Shown: positions 8,800-18,094, counted from the first letter of the stretch. The stretch is DNA of 43,592 bases from CAIPFQ01 sp035480615 (GCA_035480615.1 DATIHO010000082.1:1-43592), one strand, 5' to 3'. Made by a program: numbers and translations. Notes: generated by a model not told the origin, from the sequence alone.

Positions 8800-8994
8800 T
8801 TAGTAGCCACGGCGCAGTGCTGTTTTTGTACGCTTCGTTGCGGCTTTTGATTTTAATCTGCTTTTAACGGAGGGTTTGTCATAGAATCGATGTGCTTTTG
8901 CAGCCTTCATAATTCCTTCTTTATCCAACTTTTTTTTGAGAGCGCGAAGGGCTTTTTCGATTGATTCCCCCATGCGAACTTTTACGCTAGGCAT
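8800..8994 (-). CDS. rpsU: 30S ribosomal protein S21
   Basis: 64 aa, very basic. It has the family start (MPSVKVRMGESIEKALRALK), and the RFYDKPS segment and basic tail are conserved. S21 lies on the 30S platform near the anti-Shine-Dalgarno sequence. It is followed at 14 bp by dnaJ, and tsaB is the next gene downstream of the rpsU start side on the same strand. This matches the tsaB-rpsU-dnaJ arrangement in Chlamydia. Confidence 0.96.
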   Translation of the reverse strand: MPSVKVRMGESIEKALRALKKKLDKEGIMKAAKAHRFYDKPSVKSRLKSKAATKRTKTALRRGY

Positions 8995-9066
8995 GTAGTT
9001 TTTCCTTTAAGATAGAAAGTTTAAACTCTTGCCATTGTAAAGAAGGAAATCGTTTTATTCAAGAGA

Positions 9067-9633
9067 TCACTTCGGGTATAAGTGGAGCGGTTTCAAATCC
9101 ATGGCAAGAAATTGATTGAAAACCAGTTGGGACAGAAGCGGAAGATTCGGAGATGTTTCAATCCAGCGGACCGGAAGGGAAAGTCGTTTTTGGATCAGGC
9201 AAGGATGGGGGGAAGCGAGTTCGGAGCAGTGCTGCAATTCCATTTGCGCTTGGGCAGGCGATAAAAGAAGGGGCTCGGCATCCAAATATTTGAGCACGTA
9301 GAAACCTCCCGTACGGGCATCGACCAAAACAGGGACGAAAGGATCTGTTGAAAATGCTTTTAAGCTACAAAACCCAAAAAGAGGGATTTTCCATCCGAAT
9401 GCAAGCGCCTTTGCGAGAGAGGCCCCTACCCGGATGCCGGTATAAGATCCGGGTCCGGTTCCAATACCAATATAGTCGGGACGAAACGCTTGTGTCAGGG
9501 TTCCGGCTTCGGAGGCAAGAGTTTTGGAGAGCTGGGATCCACCGTTTAACATTTTAAAAGAAAGCAAGCGGCCATTCATGGTGAGGGCCGCCACTCCTGT
9601 TTCCTCGCTGGTTTCAAAAAGCAATCCTTTCAT
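9067..9633 (-). CDS. tsaB: tRNA t6A biosynthesis protein TsaB
   Basis: Partner of TsaD/TsaE in making N6-threonylcarbamoyladenosine at position 37 of ANN-decoding tRNAs. It has the ASKHA-like N-terminal half: LLFETSEETGVAAL, then IGTGPGSYTGIRVGASLAKAL (about 60-80), the hallmark of TsaB. It is 188 aa, short like other chlamydial versions, because the C-terminal lobe is reduced. Neither ATG 9633 nor ATG 9642 has a clear ribosome site; 9633 is chosen because MKGLLFETS fits the family start. It diverges from lon across a 170-bp gap. Confidence 0.88.
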   Translation of the reverse strand: MKGLLFETSEETGVAALTMNGRLLSFKMLNGGSQLSKTLASEAGTLTQAFRPDYIGIGTGPGSYTGIRVGASLAKALAFGWKIPLFGFCSLKAFSTDPFVPVLVDARTGGFYVLKYLDAEPLLLSPAQAQMELQHCSELASPHPCLIQKRLSLPVRWIETSPNLPLLSQLVFNQFLAMDLKPLHLYPK

Positions 9634-9810
9634 GAAGGGCATTATAACCCATTTGCCGGTTTTTATGAGCGCCTTATCCGAAATTCGCGTTTTTCTATGG
9701 AGAAGGGAAAACAGTTCCGAAAAAGGGAGGGAAACAGATAGAATGTTTTGAAACAGAAGCTTAATTGGACAAAATCGCGATAAAGATCCATAAATTGAAA
9801 AGAGGTGTAT

Positions 9811-12282
9811 TTGGATTCTTCAGAACCTAACGACGATATCCCAATTATTGAAGAAGAAATCGAGGTGCCGAAAAAAGAAACCCGTGCCTTGATGCCAACC
9901 CTTGCCTATCCGGACGCTCTCTATATTTTGCCTTTAAACCGGCGTCCCTTTTTCCCTGGGATGGCAGCGCCTATTGTCATCGAGCCTGGCGATTACTATG
10001 AAGTTTTAAAAATTGTTGCGAAGACGGATCATAAATGCGTTGGTCTTTTTTTGACGCACAAAGAAGACGCCAATATTTATAAAATCGGTTTTGAAGATCT
10101 TTATGAAGTAGGCGTGGTCGCTCGCATTTTGCGGATTATTCCAATGGAGCAGGGCGGGGCGCAAGTTGTATTGAATATGGAAAAGCGCATTTCCATTTTG
10201 CGAGCTGTCGAAGGGAAATATTTACAAGCCGCAGTGCAATATCATGACGATACGTCGCTTGAACATCTTTCAAAAGAATTAAAAGCCTATTCCATCAGCA
10301 TTATTACGACAATTAAAGAACTTTTAAAACTCAATCCTCTTTTTAAAGAAGAATTACAGATTTTCTTAGGCCACTCCGATTTTACCGAGCCTGGCCGGCT
10401 TGCCGATTTCGCAGTTGCATTAACGACCGCGAGCCGGGAAGAACTCCAGGAAGTGTTGGAAACATTCGAAGTGGAAAAGCGGATCGACAAAGCGCTTCTT
10501 TTATTGAAAAAAGAGCTGGATATCAGCCGGCTGCAGAGCACAATCAACCAAAGAATTGAAGCGACGATTTCAAAGACGCAGCGGGAGTTTTTTCTGCGCG
10601 AGCAGCTTAAGGCGATCAAGAAAGAGCTTGGCATGGAGAAAGACGATAAAACGCTCGATGCCGAGAAATTTGAAGAGCGGTTGAAAAAGAGGGTTGTTCC
10701 GGAAGATGTGATGAAAGTGATCCGCGAAGAGATGGATAAGCTCAGCGCCTTGGAGATCCAGTCGGCCGAATATGGAGTATGCCGCAATTACCTCGATTGG
10801 CTGACCATTGTTCCTTGGGGAATGTACAGTAAAGAGACGCACGATCTGAAAAAAGCGGAAAGGATTCTTGAGCAAGACCATTATGGTTTGAAGGATATCA
10901 AAGAACGGATTCTCGAATTCATTGGAGTCGGCAAATTGACGGGCGGTGTGAAAGGGAGCATCATTTGTTTGGTAGGTCCCCCGGGAGTTGGAAAAACGAG
11001 CATTGGAAAAAGCGTTGCGCGGGCGCTGAATCGCCCCTTTTATCGCTTTTCCGTGGGAGGAATGCGCGATGAAGCTGAAATCAAAGGCCATCGGCGCACT
11101 TATATTGGCGCAATGCCGGGCAAACTCATCCAGTCTTTAAAACATACCCAAGCGATGAATCCGGTCATTATGCTCGACGAGGTCGACAAGATGGGGGCGA
11201 GTTATCATGGCGATCCAGCATCCGCTCTTTTAGAAGTGCTTGATCCTGAGCAAAACAAAGATTTTCTCGACCACTATTTAGATGTTCGTTGTGATTTATC
11301 GAATATCCTTTTTATTGTTACGGCCAATGTCCTCGATACAATTCCAGAGCCTTTAAAAGATCGGATGGAGATTCTGCGCCTTTCCGGTTATATCCAGGCT
11401 GAAAAAATTCAGATTGCTCAAAAATATTTGGTGCCAAGAAACCGAAAAACCATGGGACTCAAAGTAGGAAACGTGATTTTTACAAAAGGAGCTCTTGCCC
11501 AGATCATCAATGGTTATGCAAGAGAGGCGGGAGTCCGCAGTTTTGAGAACAATATTAAGAAAATCTTGCGCAAAGTGGCTTTAAAAATTGCGAAAGACTC
11601 GAAAAGCGGTAAAACAATCATTTCTGAAAAGAATTTATCTACTTATCTGGGTAAACCGATTTTTACAACGGATCGTTATTATAAGGTCAATCCTGTTGGA
11701 GTGGCAACCGGCCTTGCCTGGACGTCGATGGGCGGCGCTACTCTTTATATCGAAACGATCAAGTATCCGGCTGAAAAAACGGAAATGAAACTCACGGGTC
11801 AAGCGGGAGATGTGATGAAAGAATCTGCGCAGATCGCCTGGACGTATGTCCAAAGCAATGCGCCTCATTTTGCAGGGAAGGCTCCATTTTTTGAAAAATC
11901 TCAGATCCATATTCATATTCCCGAAGGGGCGACTCCAAAGGATGGTCCATCTGCCGGAATCACGATGGTGACGGCGCTCTTTTCCTTATTGCTCAATCGC
12001 CCGATTCGCAATAATTTGGCTATGACTGGGGAAATTACCTTAACTGGAAAAGTGCTTCCCATTGGCGGAGTGAAAGAAAAACTAATTGCTGCCAGGCGCT
12101 CGAAAGTAAATACCCTGATTTTTCCAAAAGAAAATTTACGTGATTACGATGAACTGCCCGATTATCTGAAAAAAGGGCTTGAGGTTCACTTTGTAGATAA
12201 TTACGATGATGTTTTTAAAATCGCTTTTCCAGAAAAAGGACGTAAAGATGGCGCCCGTATGGCTTCAAAAAAAGCTCATTGA
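9811..12282 (+). CDS. lon: ATP-dependent protease Lon
   Basis: Cytosolic AAA+ serine protease that removes damaged and regulatory proteins, 823 aa. The LON substrate domain is residues about 40-240. The AAA+ module has Walker A GPPGVGKTS (about 388-396) and Walker B VIMLDEVDKM. The protease domain has its catalytic Ser in DGPSAGIT (about 714) and Lys in PIGGVKEK (about 757). TTG 9811 is chosen as start: AAAAGAGGTG, close to a full anti-Shine-Dalgarno match, ends just before it, whereas GTG 9805 lies inside that match. It is the first gene of a run lon-hldC-rhomboid-rnz with overlapping ends. Confidence 0.96.
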   Translation: MDSSEPNDDIPIIEEEIEVPKKETRALMPTLAYPDALYILPLNRRPFFPGMAAPIVIEPGDYYEVLKIVAKTDHKCVGLFLTHKEDANIYKIGFEDLYEVGVVARILRIIPMEQGGAQVVLNMEKRISILRAVEGKYLQAAVQYHDDTSLEHLSKELKAYSISIITTIKELLKLNPLFKEELQIFLGHSDFTEPGRLADFAVALTTASREELQEVLETFEVEKRIDKALLLLKKELDISRLQSTINQRIEATISKTQREFFLREQLKAIKKELGMEKDDKTLDAEKFEERLKKRVVPEDVMKVIREEMDKLSALEIQSAEYGVCRNYLDWLTIVPWGMYSKETHDLKKAERILEQDHYGLKDIKERILEFIGVGKLTGGVKGSIICLVGPPGVGKTSIGKSVARALNRPFYRFSVGGMRDEAEIKGHRRTYIGAMPGKLIQSLKHTQAMNPVIMLDEVDKMGASYHGDPASALLEVLDPEQNKDFLDHYLDVRCDLSNILFIVTANVLDTIPEPLKDRMEILRLSGYIQAEKIQIAQKYLVPRNRKTMGLKVGNVIFTKGALAQIINGYAREAGVRSFENNIKKILRKVALKIAKDSKSGKTIISEKNLSTYLGKPIFTTDRYYKVNPVGVATGLAWTSMGGATLYIETIKYPAEKTEMKLTGQAGDVMKESAQIAWTYVQSNAPHFAGKAPFFEKSQIHIHIPEGATPKDGPSAGITMVTALFSLLLNRPIRNNLAMTGEITLTGKVLPIGGVKEKLIAARRSKVNTLIFPKENLRDYDELPDYLKKGLEVHFVDNYDDVFKIAFPEKGRKDGARMASKKAH

Positions 12283-12733
12283 GCCGGATCATTTGGAACA
12301 GAAAGTAGCTGAATTGAAAAATTGCAAATTATCTATTGCGACTTTAAATGGTTCATTTGATCTGCTTCACGCGGGGCATCTTTTTATTATCCACGAAGCT
12401 TCAAAACAGGCGGACCGATTGATTGTGGCTCTCAATTCGGATAGCTCCATCCAGCAATACAAGGCTAAGGATCGGCCGATTGTCCCGTTGCGATTTCGGC
12501 TTGAGTTAGTCGCAGCCCTTGAATTTGTCGATTACGTTACCTGGTTTGCAGAGACGGAGCCTTCTTTATTACTCCGAAAGATTCGGCCCGATGTCCATGT
12601 AAACGGAGCTGAATATGGGGAATCATGCATTGAAGCGGAAACTGTGAAAAATATTGGGGGGCGGCTCCATCTGGTTCAGCGGATAGAGTCTCTTTCTACT
12701 TCAAACTTAATTGATAAGATCCGATGCGTCTAA
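12248..12733 (+). CDS. hldC: Heptose-1-phosphate adenylyltransferase (HldE C-domain type)
   Basis: 161 aa, corresponding to the C-terminal half of bifunctional HldE/RfaE. It should transfer AMP from ATP to D-glycero-beta-D-manno-heptose 1-phosphate to give the ADP-heptose precursor of LPS inner core. It has the nucleotidyltransferase signature GSFDLLHAGH with HxGH, the LIVALNSDSS strand, RPIVPLRFRLE and RPDVHVNGAEY. ATG 12248 is chosen: AAAGGA precedes it by eight bases, and the frame upstream is inside lon. Its kinase and epimerase partners are at 33783 and 32812. The kinase gene carries a decayed copy of this domain, so this gene is probably essential for the pathway. It overlaps lon by 35 bp and the rhomboid gene by 10 bp. 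Confidence 0.88.
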   Translation: MAPVWLQKKLIEPDHLEQKVAELKNCKLSIATLNGSFDLLHAGHLFIIHEASKQADRLIVALNSDSSIQQYKAKDRPIVPLRFRLELVAALEFVDYVTWFAETEPSLLLRKIRPDVHVNGAEYGESCIEAETVKNIGGRLHLVQRIESLSTSNLIDKIRCV

Positions 12734-13857
12734 TTGGTACGCTTTCCAATGAATCTTATGCGAGAAGAATCGCTACGTATTTGAAACAAAAAGGGATTGA
12801 TAGTAATTGTGAGGTGTCATTTGATACTCAGACGGGTCAAATGGCCTATCATCTTTGGGTGTTGGATGAAGATAAAATAGAGGCTGCAAGCGTCGATTTT
12901 GTCCGTTTTCAAAAAGAACCCGCCAATGTGGAGTTCGATGCGCCTGTCGCCCTTCGTTTGGAGGGGATGGAAGGGGAGGCGTCAAAAGAAGAGGAACCCC
13001 GCATTCAAGCCGCCTCCTGGAAAAACACCCCATTCACTGTGGTCATCCTGGCCGTATGTTCCGCTATTTTTTTATTCAATGGTCTGCAAGAGCTGCCTTT
13101 GCTGCAATCAGGACTGCAAAATGTCTTTTTGATGACTCCGATTCAAGCTGCGCTCCTTTACGACGTTCCTGCTCCCATCGAAGCATTGGAAAAGATGATT
13201 CAAAAAAGAGAGACGCAGCAAGAGGGGGGAACGGCCAATTTGTCTGCTGAGGTGGAGCAGCGCCTCAATGCGATTGAAAAGACGCCTTATTGGCGGGGAG
13301 TGTATGATTGGCTCATTTTGAAATTCAAAGGGCAAGATACCTCTTTAGCCTCGGGCCCTCTTTTTTCCAGGATTTCACAGGGAGAAATTTGGCGCCTTTT
13401 TTCTCCTGCGCTTTTGCATAGCCAGTTTTTTCATATTCTTTTCAATATGATTTGGCTGTGGATTCTTGGACGGCCGATCGAACAAAGGATTGGAATCTTT
13501 AAAACCGCCGCCCTTACTCTTGTTTCGGGAGTGGGTTCCAATACGATTCAATATTTGGTGAGTGGCCCTTTTTTCATTGGCTATTCCGGCGTTGTGATGG
13601 CTCTTGCCGGTTTTATTTGGATGCGTGAAAGGGTCGCTCCCTGGGAAGGATATCCGTTAAACCGGACAACGATTTTTTTTCTGGCTCTTTTTATTGGGAT
13701 CATGCTTGTTTTTAGTCTGGTTTCTTTTTTCTTGCAACTTTTTGCAAGCGACCGATTTGCTTTTGATATTGCAAATACCGCGCATATAACGGGCGCTATT
13801 ATTGGAGCTCTAGTAGGCAGGTTTTCCTATTTTGCTCAGAAGGTCATCAAAAAGTGA
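12724..13857 (+). CDS. Rhomboid family intramembrane serine protease
   Basis: 377 aa. The N-terminal ~85 residues form a small soluble domain like the GlpG cytoplasmic domain. The first membrane helix is about 102-119. The catalytic dyad is visible as Ser288 in GYSG and His354 in AHITG. The conserved helix-2 histidines and asparagine are in LLHSQFFHILFNMIW (about 231-244). The loop after the first helix is unusually long (about 120-215) and includes a charged, helical Gln/Glu stretch. It acts in the inner membrane, cutting transmembrane substrates; targets unknown. Start overlaps hldC by 10 bp, and the stop overlaps rnz (GTGA). Confidence 0.9.
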   Translation: MRLIGTLSNESYARRIATYLKQKGIDSNCEVSFDTQTGQMAYHLWVLDEDKIEAASVDFVRFQKEPANVEFDAPVALRLEGMEGEASKEEEPRIQAASWKNTPFTVVILAVCSAIFLFNGLQELPLLQSGLQNVFLMTPIQAALLYDVPAPIEALEKMIQKRETQQEGGTANLSAEVEQRLNAIEKTPYWRGVYDWLILKFKGQDTSLASGPLFSRISQGEIWRLFSPALLHSQFFHILFNMIWLWILGRPIEQRIGIFKTAALTLVSGVGSNTIQYLVSGPFFIGYSGVVMALAGFIWMRERVAPWEGYPLNRTTIFFLALFIGIMLVFSLVSFFLQLFASDRFAFDIANTAHITGAIIGALVGRFSYFAQKVIKK

Positions 13858-14759
13858 GTTCGAGGGATTTAATCATTTTGGGCTGTTCCAGCCAACAGCC
13901 CACCCGTTTTCGCAATCATGGCGCTTATTTGCTGCGTTGGAACAATGAGGGGTTTTTATTTGATCCCGGAGAAGGAACGCAAAGGCAATTTATTTTTGCC
14001 GATGTCGCTCCCCCTTGCGTCACTCGCATTTTTATTAGTCATTTCCATGGAGACCATTGCCTGGGAGTGGGTTCGATGCTGATGCGATTGAATTTGGATA
14101 AAGTGACGCATCCGATTCATTGTTATTACCCTGCAAGCGGGAAGAAATATTTCGACCGGCTTCGTTATTGCTGCATGTACCGGGAACATATCCATGTGAT
14201 CGAGCACCCCGTTAAAGAGATAGGTGTGATAGAAAATGATGGACGCTTTTGCATTGAGGCGGTATTTCTCGATCATGGAATAGAGAACGTGGGATGGAGG
14301 ATTACGGAAGCGGATGTTCTTAAATTCCAAAAAGAGGAGTTAAAAAAACGGGGGGTTGAGGGACTCAATGTGCGCCGCATTGAAAAAGAGGGGAGTGTGG
14401 AAATTGACGGGCGGCTCATTCACTTGAAGGAGGTGAGCTCTGTGAGAAAAGGCGATGTATTTGCTTATATTGTAGACACACGGCCCTGTCCCGCGGCCTC
14501 TGCTCTTGCGAAAGGAGCCAAGATGCTTCTTTGCGAAAGCACTTATCTTGATGAAGCCAAGGATCTGGCGCATGCATATCAGCATATGACGGCAAAGCAG
14601 GCAGCGGAAATAGCTAAAGAGGCGGGCGTGCAAATCCTTATTCTGACCCATTTTTCAGCGCGCTATCGAGATTCTTCTCTTTTCGAAAAAGAGGCGAGAA
14701 CGATTTTTCCAAATGCATTCGCTGCTGAAGATTGCAAAAGATTCGATTTTCCCAGGTAA
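13854..14759 (+). CDS. rnz: Ribonuclease Z (tRNA 3' endonuclease)
   Basis: Metallo-beta-lactamase-fold enzyme that trims tRNA 3' trailers, 301 aa. Zinc-binding HFHGDH is at residues 63-68, preceded by FDPGEGTQRQ, the tRNase Z signature. Further ligands are seen in FLDHGIENVGWRI, VDTRPC and ILTHFSARY. The GTG start at 13854 overlaps the rhomboid stop. The visible tRNA-Gln gene in this window has no encoded CCA, which fits a need for this enzyme plus CCA addition. Chlamydia has an rnz homologue between lon and xerC, so position supports the call. Confidence 0.93.
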   Translation: MSSRDLIILGCSSQQPTRFRNHGAYLLRWNNEGFLFDPGEGTQRQFIFADVAPPCVTRIFISHFHGDHCLGVGSMLMRLNLDKVTHPIHCYYPASGKKYFDRLRYCCMYREHIHVIEHPVKEIGVIENDGRFCIEAVFLDHGIENVGWRITEADVLKFQKEELKKRGVEGLNVRRIEKEGSVEIDGRLIHLKEVSSVRKGDVFAYIVDTRPCPAASALAKGAKMLLCESTYLDEAKDLAHAYQHMTAKQAAEIAKEAGVQILILTHFSARYRDSSLFEKEARTIFPNAFAAEDCKRFDFPR

Positions 14760-14768
14760 TACCTTCTT

Positions 14769-15530
14769 CTAATACCCAGATATTTCTTTTTCTGCTGCTT
14801 GCGCGCTTTTGATTGCTGCGGCGGCAATCGCAAACGCGCAGGCCACATTGAGCGAATTTTTCATGCCGACCAGTGGGATTTGCACTAAATCATCTGCAAG
14901 CATCAGCGCTTCATCCGAAATGCCATATTCTTCATTGCCCAAAACGAGAGTAAATTGGCCGGGGAACGCGAAGTCGGAAATGCCTTGCGCCTCTTCGCTG
15001 GTTTCCAAAGCGATAATAGGACGGGGAAGGGAAGAGAGAGGGGTATTTTGAAAGACAGGGACGATATCGGCCGCTCCCATTGCCGTACGCCGCACTTTTT
15101 CATTATCGATATAGGGAGTTTTTCCGGAAAAATGAACAGTCCCGACCCGGAGCGCTTCCACAGTGCGAAGAATGCTGCCTACATTATAGGCAGAGCGGAT
15201 ATGGTCGAGATAAATGGCGATGGAACAGGGAAAATCCTCTTTCGGGTCGCGGTCTGTTTTTCGAATCGCGGGAAGAAGATTGTGTTCTTTTAAAGACAGC
15301 CCTGCTTCACTGAGATGCCAATGATACCGGTCGGCAAGAGCTTTTTTGTTCAAATAGGGAAAAGGGAGCAGTTTCAGCCAGGAGATCCAGGTATTGTATT
15401 CCGTGAAATCCACGTCCCCGTTTTGATGGAGACCGTGATAATAGCTTCTTAATAGCTCGGCGCATTTTTTATGGCGCTGTTTAGAGTCAAGCGACAAGAA
15501 TTTCCGTTTGGTAAAAGAGGCGGTTGTCAC
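14769..15530 (-). CDS. SpoU/TrmH family RNA 2'-O-methyltransferase
   Basis: 253 aa SPOUT-class methyltransferase. The C-terminal ~150 residues carry the three SpoU motifs: IRSAYNVGSILRTVEA (motif 1 with Asn and Arg), FTLVLGNEEYGIS (motif 2 with the essential Glu) and IPLVGMKNSLNVACAFAIA (motif 3 of the trefoil knot). The N-terminal ~100 residues are helical and not recognised. Target RNA (23S rRNA or tRNA) cannot be told. Its start overlaps the 3' end of the ABC-F gene by 4 bp, so the two are one transcript. Confidence 0.88.
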   Translation of the reverse strand: MTTASFTKRKFLSLDSKQRHKKCAELLRSYYHGLHQNGDVDFTEYNTWISWLKLLPFPYLNKKALADRYHWHLSEAGLSLKEHNLLPAIRKTDRDPKEDFPCSIAIYLDHIRSAYNVGSILRTVEALRVGTVHFSGKTPYIDNEKVRRTAMGAADIVPVFQNTPLSSLPRPIIALETSEEAQGISDFAFPGQFTLVLGNEEYGISDEALMLADDLVQIPLVGMKNSLNVACAFAIAAAAIKSAQAAEKEISGY

Positions 15531-17125
15531 TTCGCGGCCAGTGTCTTTTTCTTTTCCAAATATTCCTCAAGAGGTCCTTCATGGATATGAATCCCATCTT
15601 CTTCGAAGGCAATAATTTTTTTCGCAAATCCATTGATCAATTCACGGTCGTGTGTTGCGACAACTGCGGTCCCATTGAAATCTTCAAGCCCCCATGCCAG
15701 TGCGGAAACCGCTTCCAGATCAAGATGGTTGTTCGGTTCATCGAGAATGAGGAAATTCGGCGATGTGAGAATGAGAGAGCCGAGGATGAGCCGAGCTGTT
15801 TCTCCCCCTGAAAGAGCGCGGAGGGGCTTGAAAGCGTCATCGCCGCCAAATAGCATCTTCCCTAGGACGCCTCTGATATCTTGGTCGTAAACCACCTCTT
15901 TTCGCCCTTTTAACCAATCAAAAGCGGTGACATCAGAATGCTTATTCAAAATATCTCCGTGATTTTGAGGACAATATCCAATTTCCGCCGCGTGACCTAA
16001 AGCGATTTTGCCCGCATCAGGAGTGGATACGCCTGCAAGGAGCTTGAGCAATGTGGTTTTGCCTCGCCCATTGTTCCCAATGACCGCGATCTTATCGCCG
16101 CGGTGGATCTCCAAAGAAAATTTTTGGATGACAAAAGGGCCGTTCTCATAGCGTTTTGAGAGATTTTCCGCTTTCAACACTACCTGTCCCGACTGTTTTG
16201 CAGGGGCCGCGAAGCGGATGTAGGGGCGCTGGATATTGGATTTTTTCAGTTCCATGGGTTGAAGCCGCTGGATTTCACGAATGCGGGATTGCACCTGGCT
16301 CGCACGCGTTCCGGCGCCAAATTTAGCGACAAAATCCTTTAATTGGGAGATTTTTTTCTCTTTTGCCTTATTTTCTTCATCCGCTCTTGAACGGACCGCT
16401 GTTTTGGCAACGAGCATCATGTCATAATTGCCGGTATAAGTAATGATCGTATCATAATCGATGTCGGCAATATGTGTGCAAATGGAATTCAGGAAATGCT
16501 TATCATGACTGACCACGACAAGCGTCCCCGGATAATTATGAAGGAATTGTTCCAGCCAGGCGATCGAATCGAGATCGAGATGGTTGGTCGGCTCATCGAG
16601 CAGAAGCGCCGCAGGATTTCCAAAAAGAGCCTGGGCCAAAAGAGCTCTGAATTGCTTATCTGTTGGGATTTCATGCATTTTTTGATGCTGCATCTCTTCG
16701 CCAATCGCCATTCCATTGAGAAGAATTTCGGCCTCGGATTCCGCTGAATAGCCGTTTTCATCCGCAATGATCTCTTCGAGTTCGCCTAACCGAAGGCCGA
16801 CAGCATCCGTGATCTCTCCCAGATAAAGGCGCTCTCTCTCCTGAAGAGCATCCCATAAGCGGGAGTTGCCCATAATGACCGTATCGATGACAGTAAAATC
16901 TTGAAAATCTTCGATGCTCTGCTTTAAAAAGCCAACCTTTTTCGGCAAAGTAACCGTTCCGGTTGTTTGAGACTCGACTCCCATAACGATTTTTAGCAGC
17001 GTCGACTTTCCCGAACCGTTCGGACCGGTGAGCCCATAGCGGCACCCATCATTGAACGTAAAGCTTACTTCCTCAAATAAAGTGCGAGTTCCTACTCTTT
17101 TTGAAATCTTGTCTAAAGTAATCAT
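15527..17125 (-). CDS. ABC-F family ATPase, YbiT-like
   Basis: Soluble twin-ATPase of the ABC-F translation-factor class, 532 aa. First cassette: Walker A GPNGSGKST, Walker B LLLDEPTNHLD. Its signature is degenerate (IPTDKQFRALLAQAL), as in YbiT-like members. A basic linker follows (about 245-310). Second cassette: Walker A GNNGRGKTT, signature LSGGETARL, Walker B LILDEPNNHLD. No membrane segments. ABC-F proteins act at the ribosomal E site; the exact role here is unknown. ATG 17125 is chosen over ATG 17134 because a consensus promoter (17133-17161) would start the mRNA at or within a base or two of 17125. Chlamydia has an ABC ATPase next to xerC too. Confidence 0.9.
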   Translation of the reverse strand: MITLDKISKRVGTRTLFEEVSFTFNDGCRYGLTGPNGSGKSTLLKIVMGVESQTTGTVTLPKKVGFLKQSIEDFQDFTVIDTVIMGNSRLWDALQERERLYLGEITDAVGLRLGELEEIIADENGYSAESEAEILLNGMAIGEEMQHQKMHEIPTDKQFRALLAQALFGNPAALLLDEPTNHLDLDSIAWLEQFLHNYPGTLVVVSHDKHFLNSICTHIADIDYDTIITYTGNYDMMLVAKTAVRSRADEENKAKEKKISQLKDFVAKFGAGTRASQVQSRIREIQRLQPMELKKSNIQRPYIRFAAPAKQSGQVVLKAENLSKRYENGPFVIQKFSLEIHRGDKIAVIGNNGRGKTTLLKLLAGVSTPDAGKIALGHAAEIGYCPQNHGDILNKHSDVTAFDWLKGRKEVVYDQDIRGVLGKMLFGGDDAFKPLRALSGGETARLILGSLILTSPNFLILDEPNNHLDLEAVSALAWGLEDFNGTAVVATHDRELINGFAKKIIAFEEDGIHIHEGPLEEYLEKKKTLAAK

Positions 17126-17132
17126 TTCGGGC

Positions 17133-17161
17133 ATTATAATACAAAAGACAAAGAATTTCAA
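17133..17161 (-). promoter_or_regulatory. Consensus sigma70 promoter giving a leaderless ABC-F mRNA
   Basis: On the minus strand TTGAAA (17161-17156), 17-bp spacer, TATAAT (17138-17133). The predicted transcription start, seven to eight bases after the -10 box, coincides with the ATG at 17125. The -10 region is part of ATTATAAT, which also reads TATAAT on the plus strand (17135-17140) toward xerC, although no good -35 box is seen for that direction. Confidence 0.7.
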
Positions 17162-17163
17162 CG

Positions 17164-18078
17164 ATGGATTTTCATCCGGCGATCAATCGATTTTTAACCC
17201 ATTTGGAGATCGCCCTTGGGGCATCGGAACATACCATGAGAGCCTATCGGACTGATTTGCAAGATCTGGAGGCGTTTATTCAAAAAGCGGAAATGGGTCA
17301 AAAACAGTCCACAAATCCACTGCCTTCGAGTTTTGCAACTGCCTCAAAAAGGCTGATCCGCCGCTATCTGGCCCATCTGCATGAAAAGAAAATGAGCGCT
17401 CAAACGATCTTAAGACGCCTTTCTTGCTATAGAAGTTTTTTTAAATTCGCCATGAGAGAAAAATGGATAGAGGAGAATCCTTTAGAAGAGATAGAGAGTC
17501 CAAAAAAGGAAAAAAAGCTTCCCATATCGATTTCGTATGCAGAGATCGAGATCCTTTTTAACCAGCCGGATCTTTCCCGCTATTTAGGTTTAAGAGATCG
17601 GGTAATTATGGAACTTTTTTATAGTTCCGGTCTCCGTTTAAGTGAACTCGCTCGATTATGTAAAAAAGATTGTGACTTAAAAAACCAAATCCTTACTATC
17701 CAGGGAAAAGGGAAAAAGCAAAGGATCGTCCCTATTACCAAAAATGCAGCCGAATGGATTATGAAATATTTAAATCATCCTGAAAGAGCAGAAAAAGAGC
17801 AGGGGATTGTTTTTTTAAATAAATGGGGAACAAGGTTGACAAGTCGCTCCATTGACCGAAATTTTGCAGTTTATTTAAAAGCGAGCGGACTTTCCGACAA
17901 AATTACTCCTCATACCATCCGCCATACCATTGCCACTCATTGGCTTGAAAACGGGATGGATTTGAAAACAATCCAAATGATTCTTGGGCATGCGTCCCTT
18001 TCTACGACTACGATTTATACGCATGTCTCTTCAAAGCTCAAACGACAGGTTTATGATAAAACGCATCCAAGAGCGTGA
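17164..18078 (+). CDS. xerC: Tyrosine recombinase XerC
   Basis: Chromosome-dimer resolving site-specific recombinase that works with XerD at dif, 304 aa. The N-terminal SAM-like DNA-binding domain is residues 1-115. Catalytic residues are all present: Arg158 (SGLRLSEL), Lys in GKGKKQR (182-185), His250 and Arg253 (HTIRHT), His276 (GHASLS) and Tyr285 (TIYTHV). Length and position beside rnz and ABC-F match chlamydial xerC, so it is a housekeeping gene rather than a phage integrase. No Shine-Dalgarno sequence is seen before ATG 17164. A terminator follows at 18095. Confidence 0.93.
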   Translation: MDFHPAINRFLTHLEIALGASEHTMRAYRTDLQDLEAFIQKAEMGQKQSTNPLPSSFATASKRLIRRYLAHLHEKKMSAQTILRRLSCYRSFFKFAMREKWIEENPLEEIESPKKEKKLPISISYAEIEILFNQPDLSRYLGLRDRVIMELFYSSGLRLSELARLCKKDCDLKNQILTIQGKGKKQRIVPITKNAAEWIMKYLNHPERAEKEQGIVFLNKWGTRLTSRSIDRNFAVYLKASGLSDKITPHTIRHTIATHWLENGMDLKTIQMILGHASLSTTTIYTHVSSKLKRQVYDKTHPRA

Positions 18079-18094
18079 AAGCACTCGAGGGGAT

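Noticed and set aside
17164..18078. Integrase marking a mobile element or prophage
   Set aside because: All features fit housekeeping XerC in its conserved chlamydial neighbourhood; no attachment sites or phage genes nearby.
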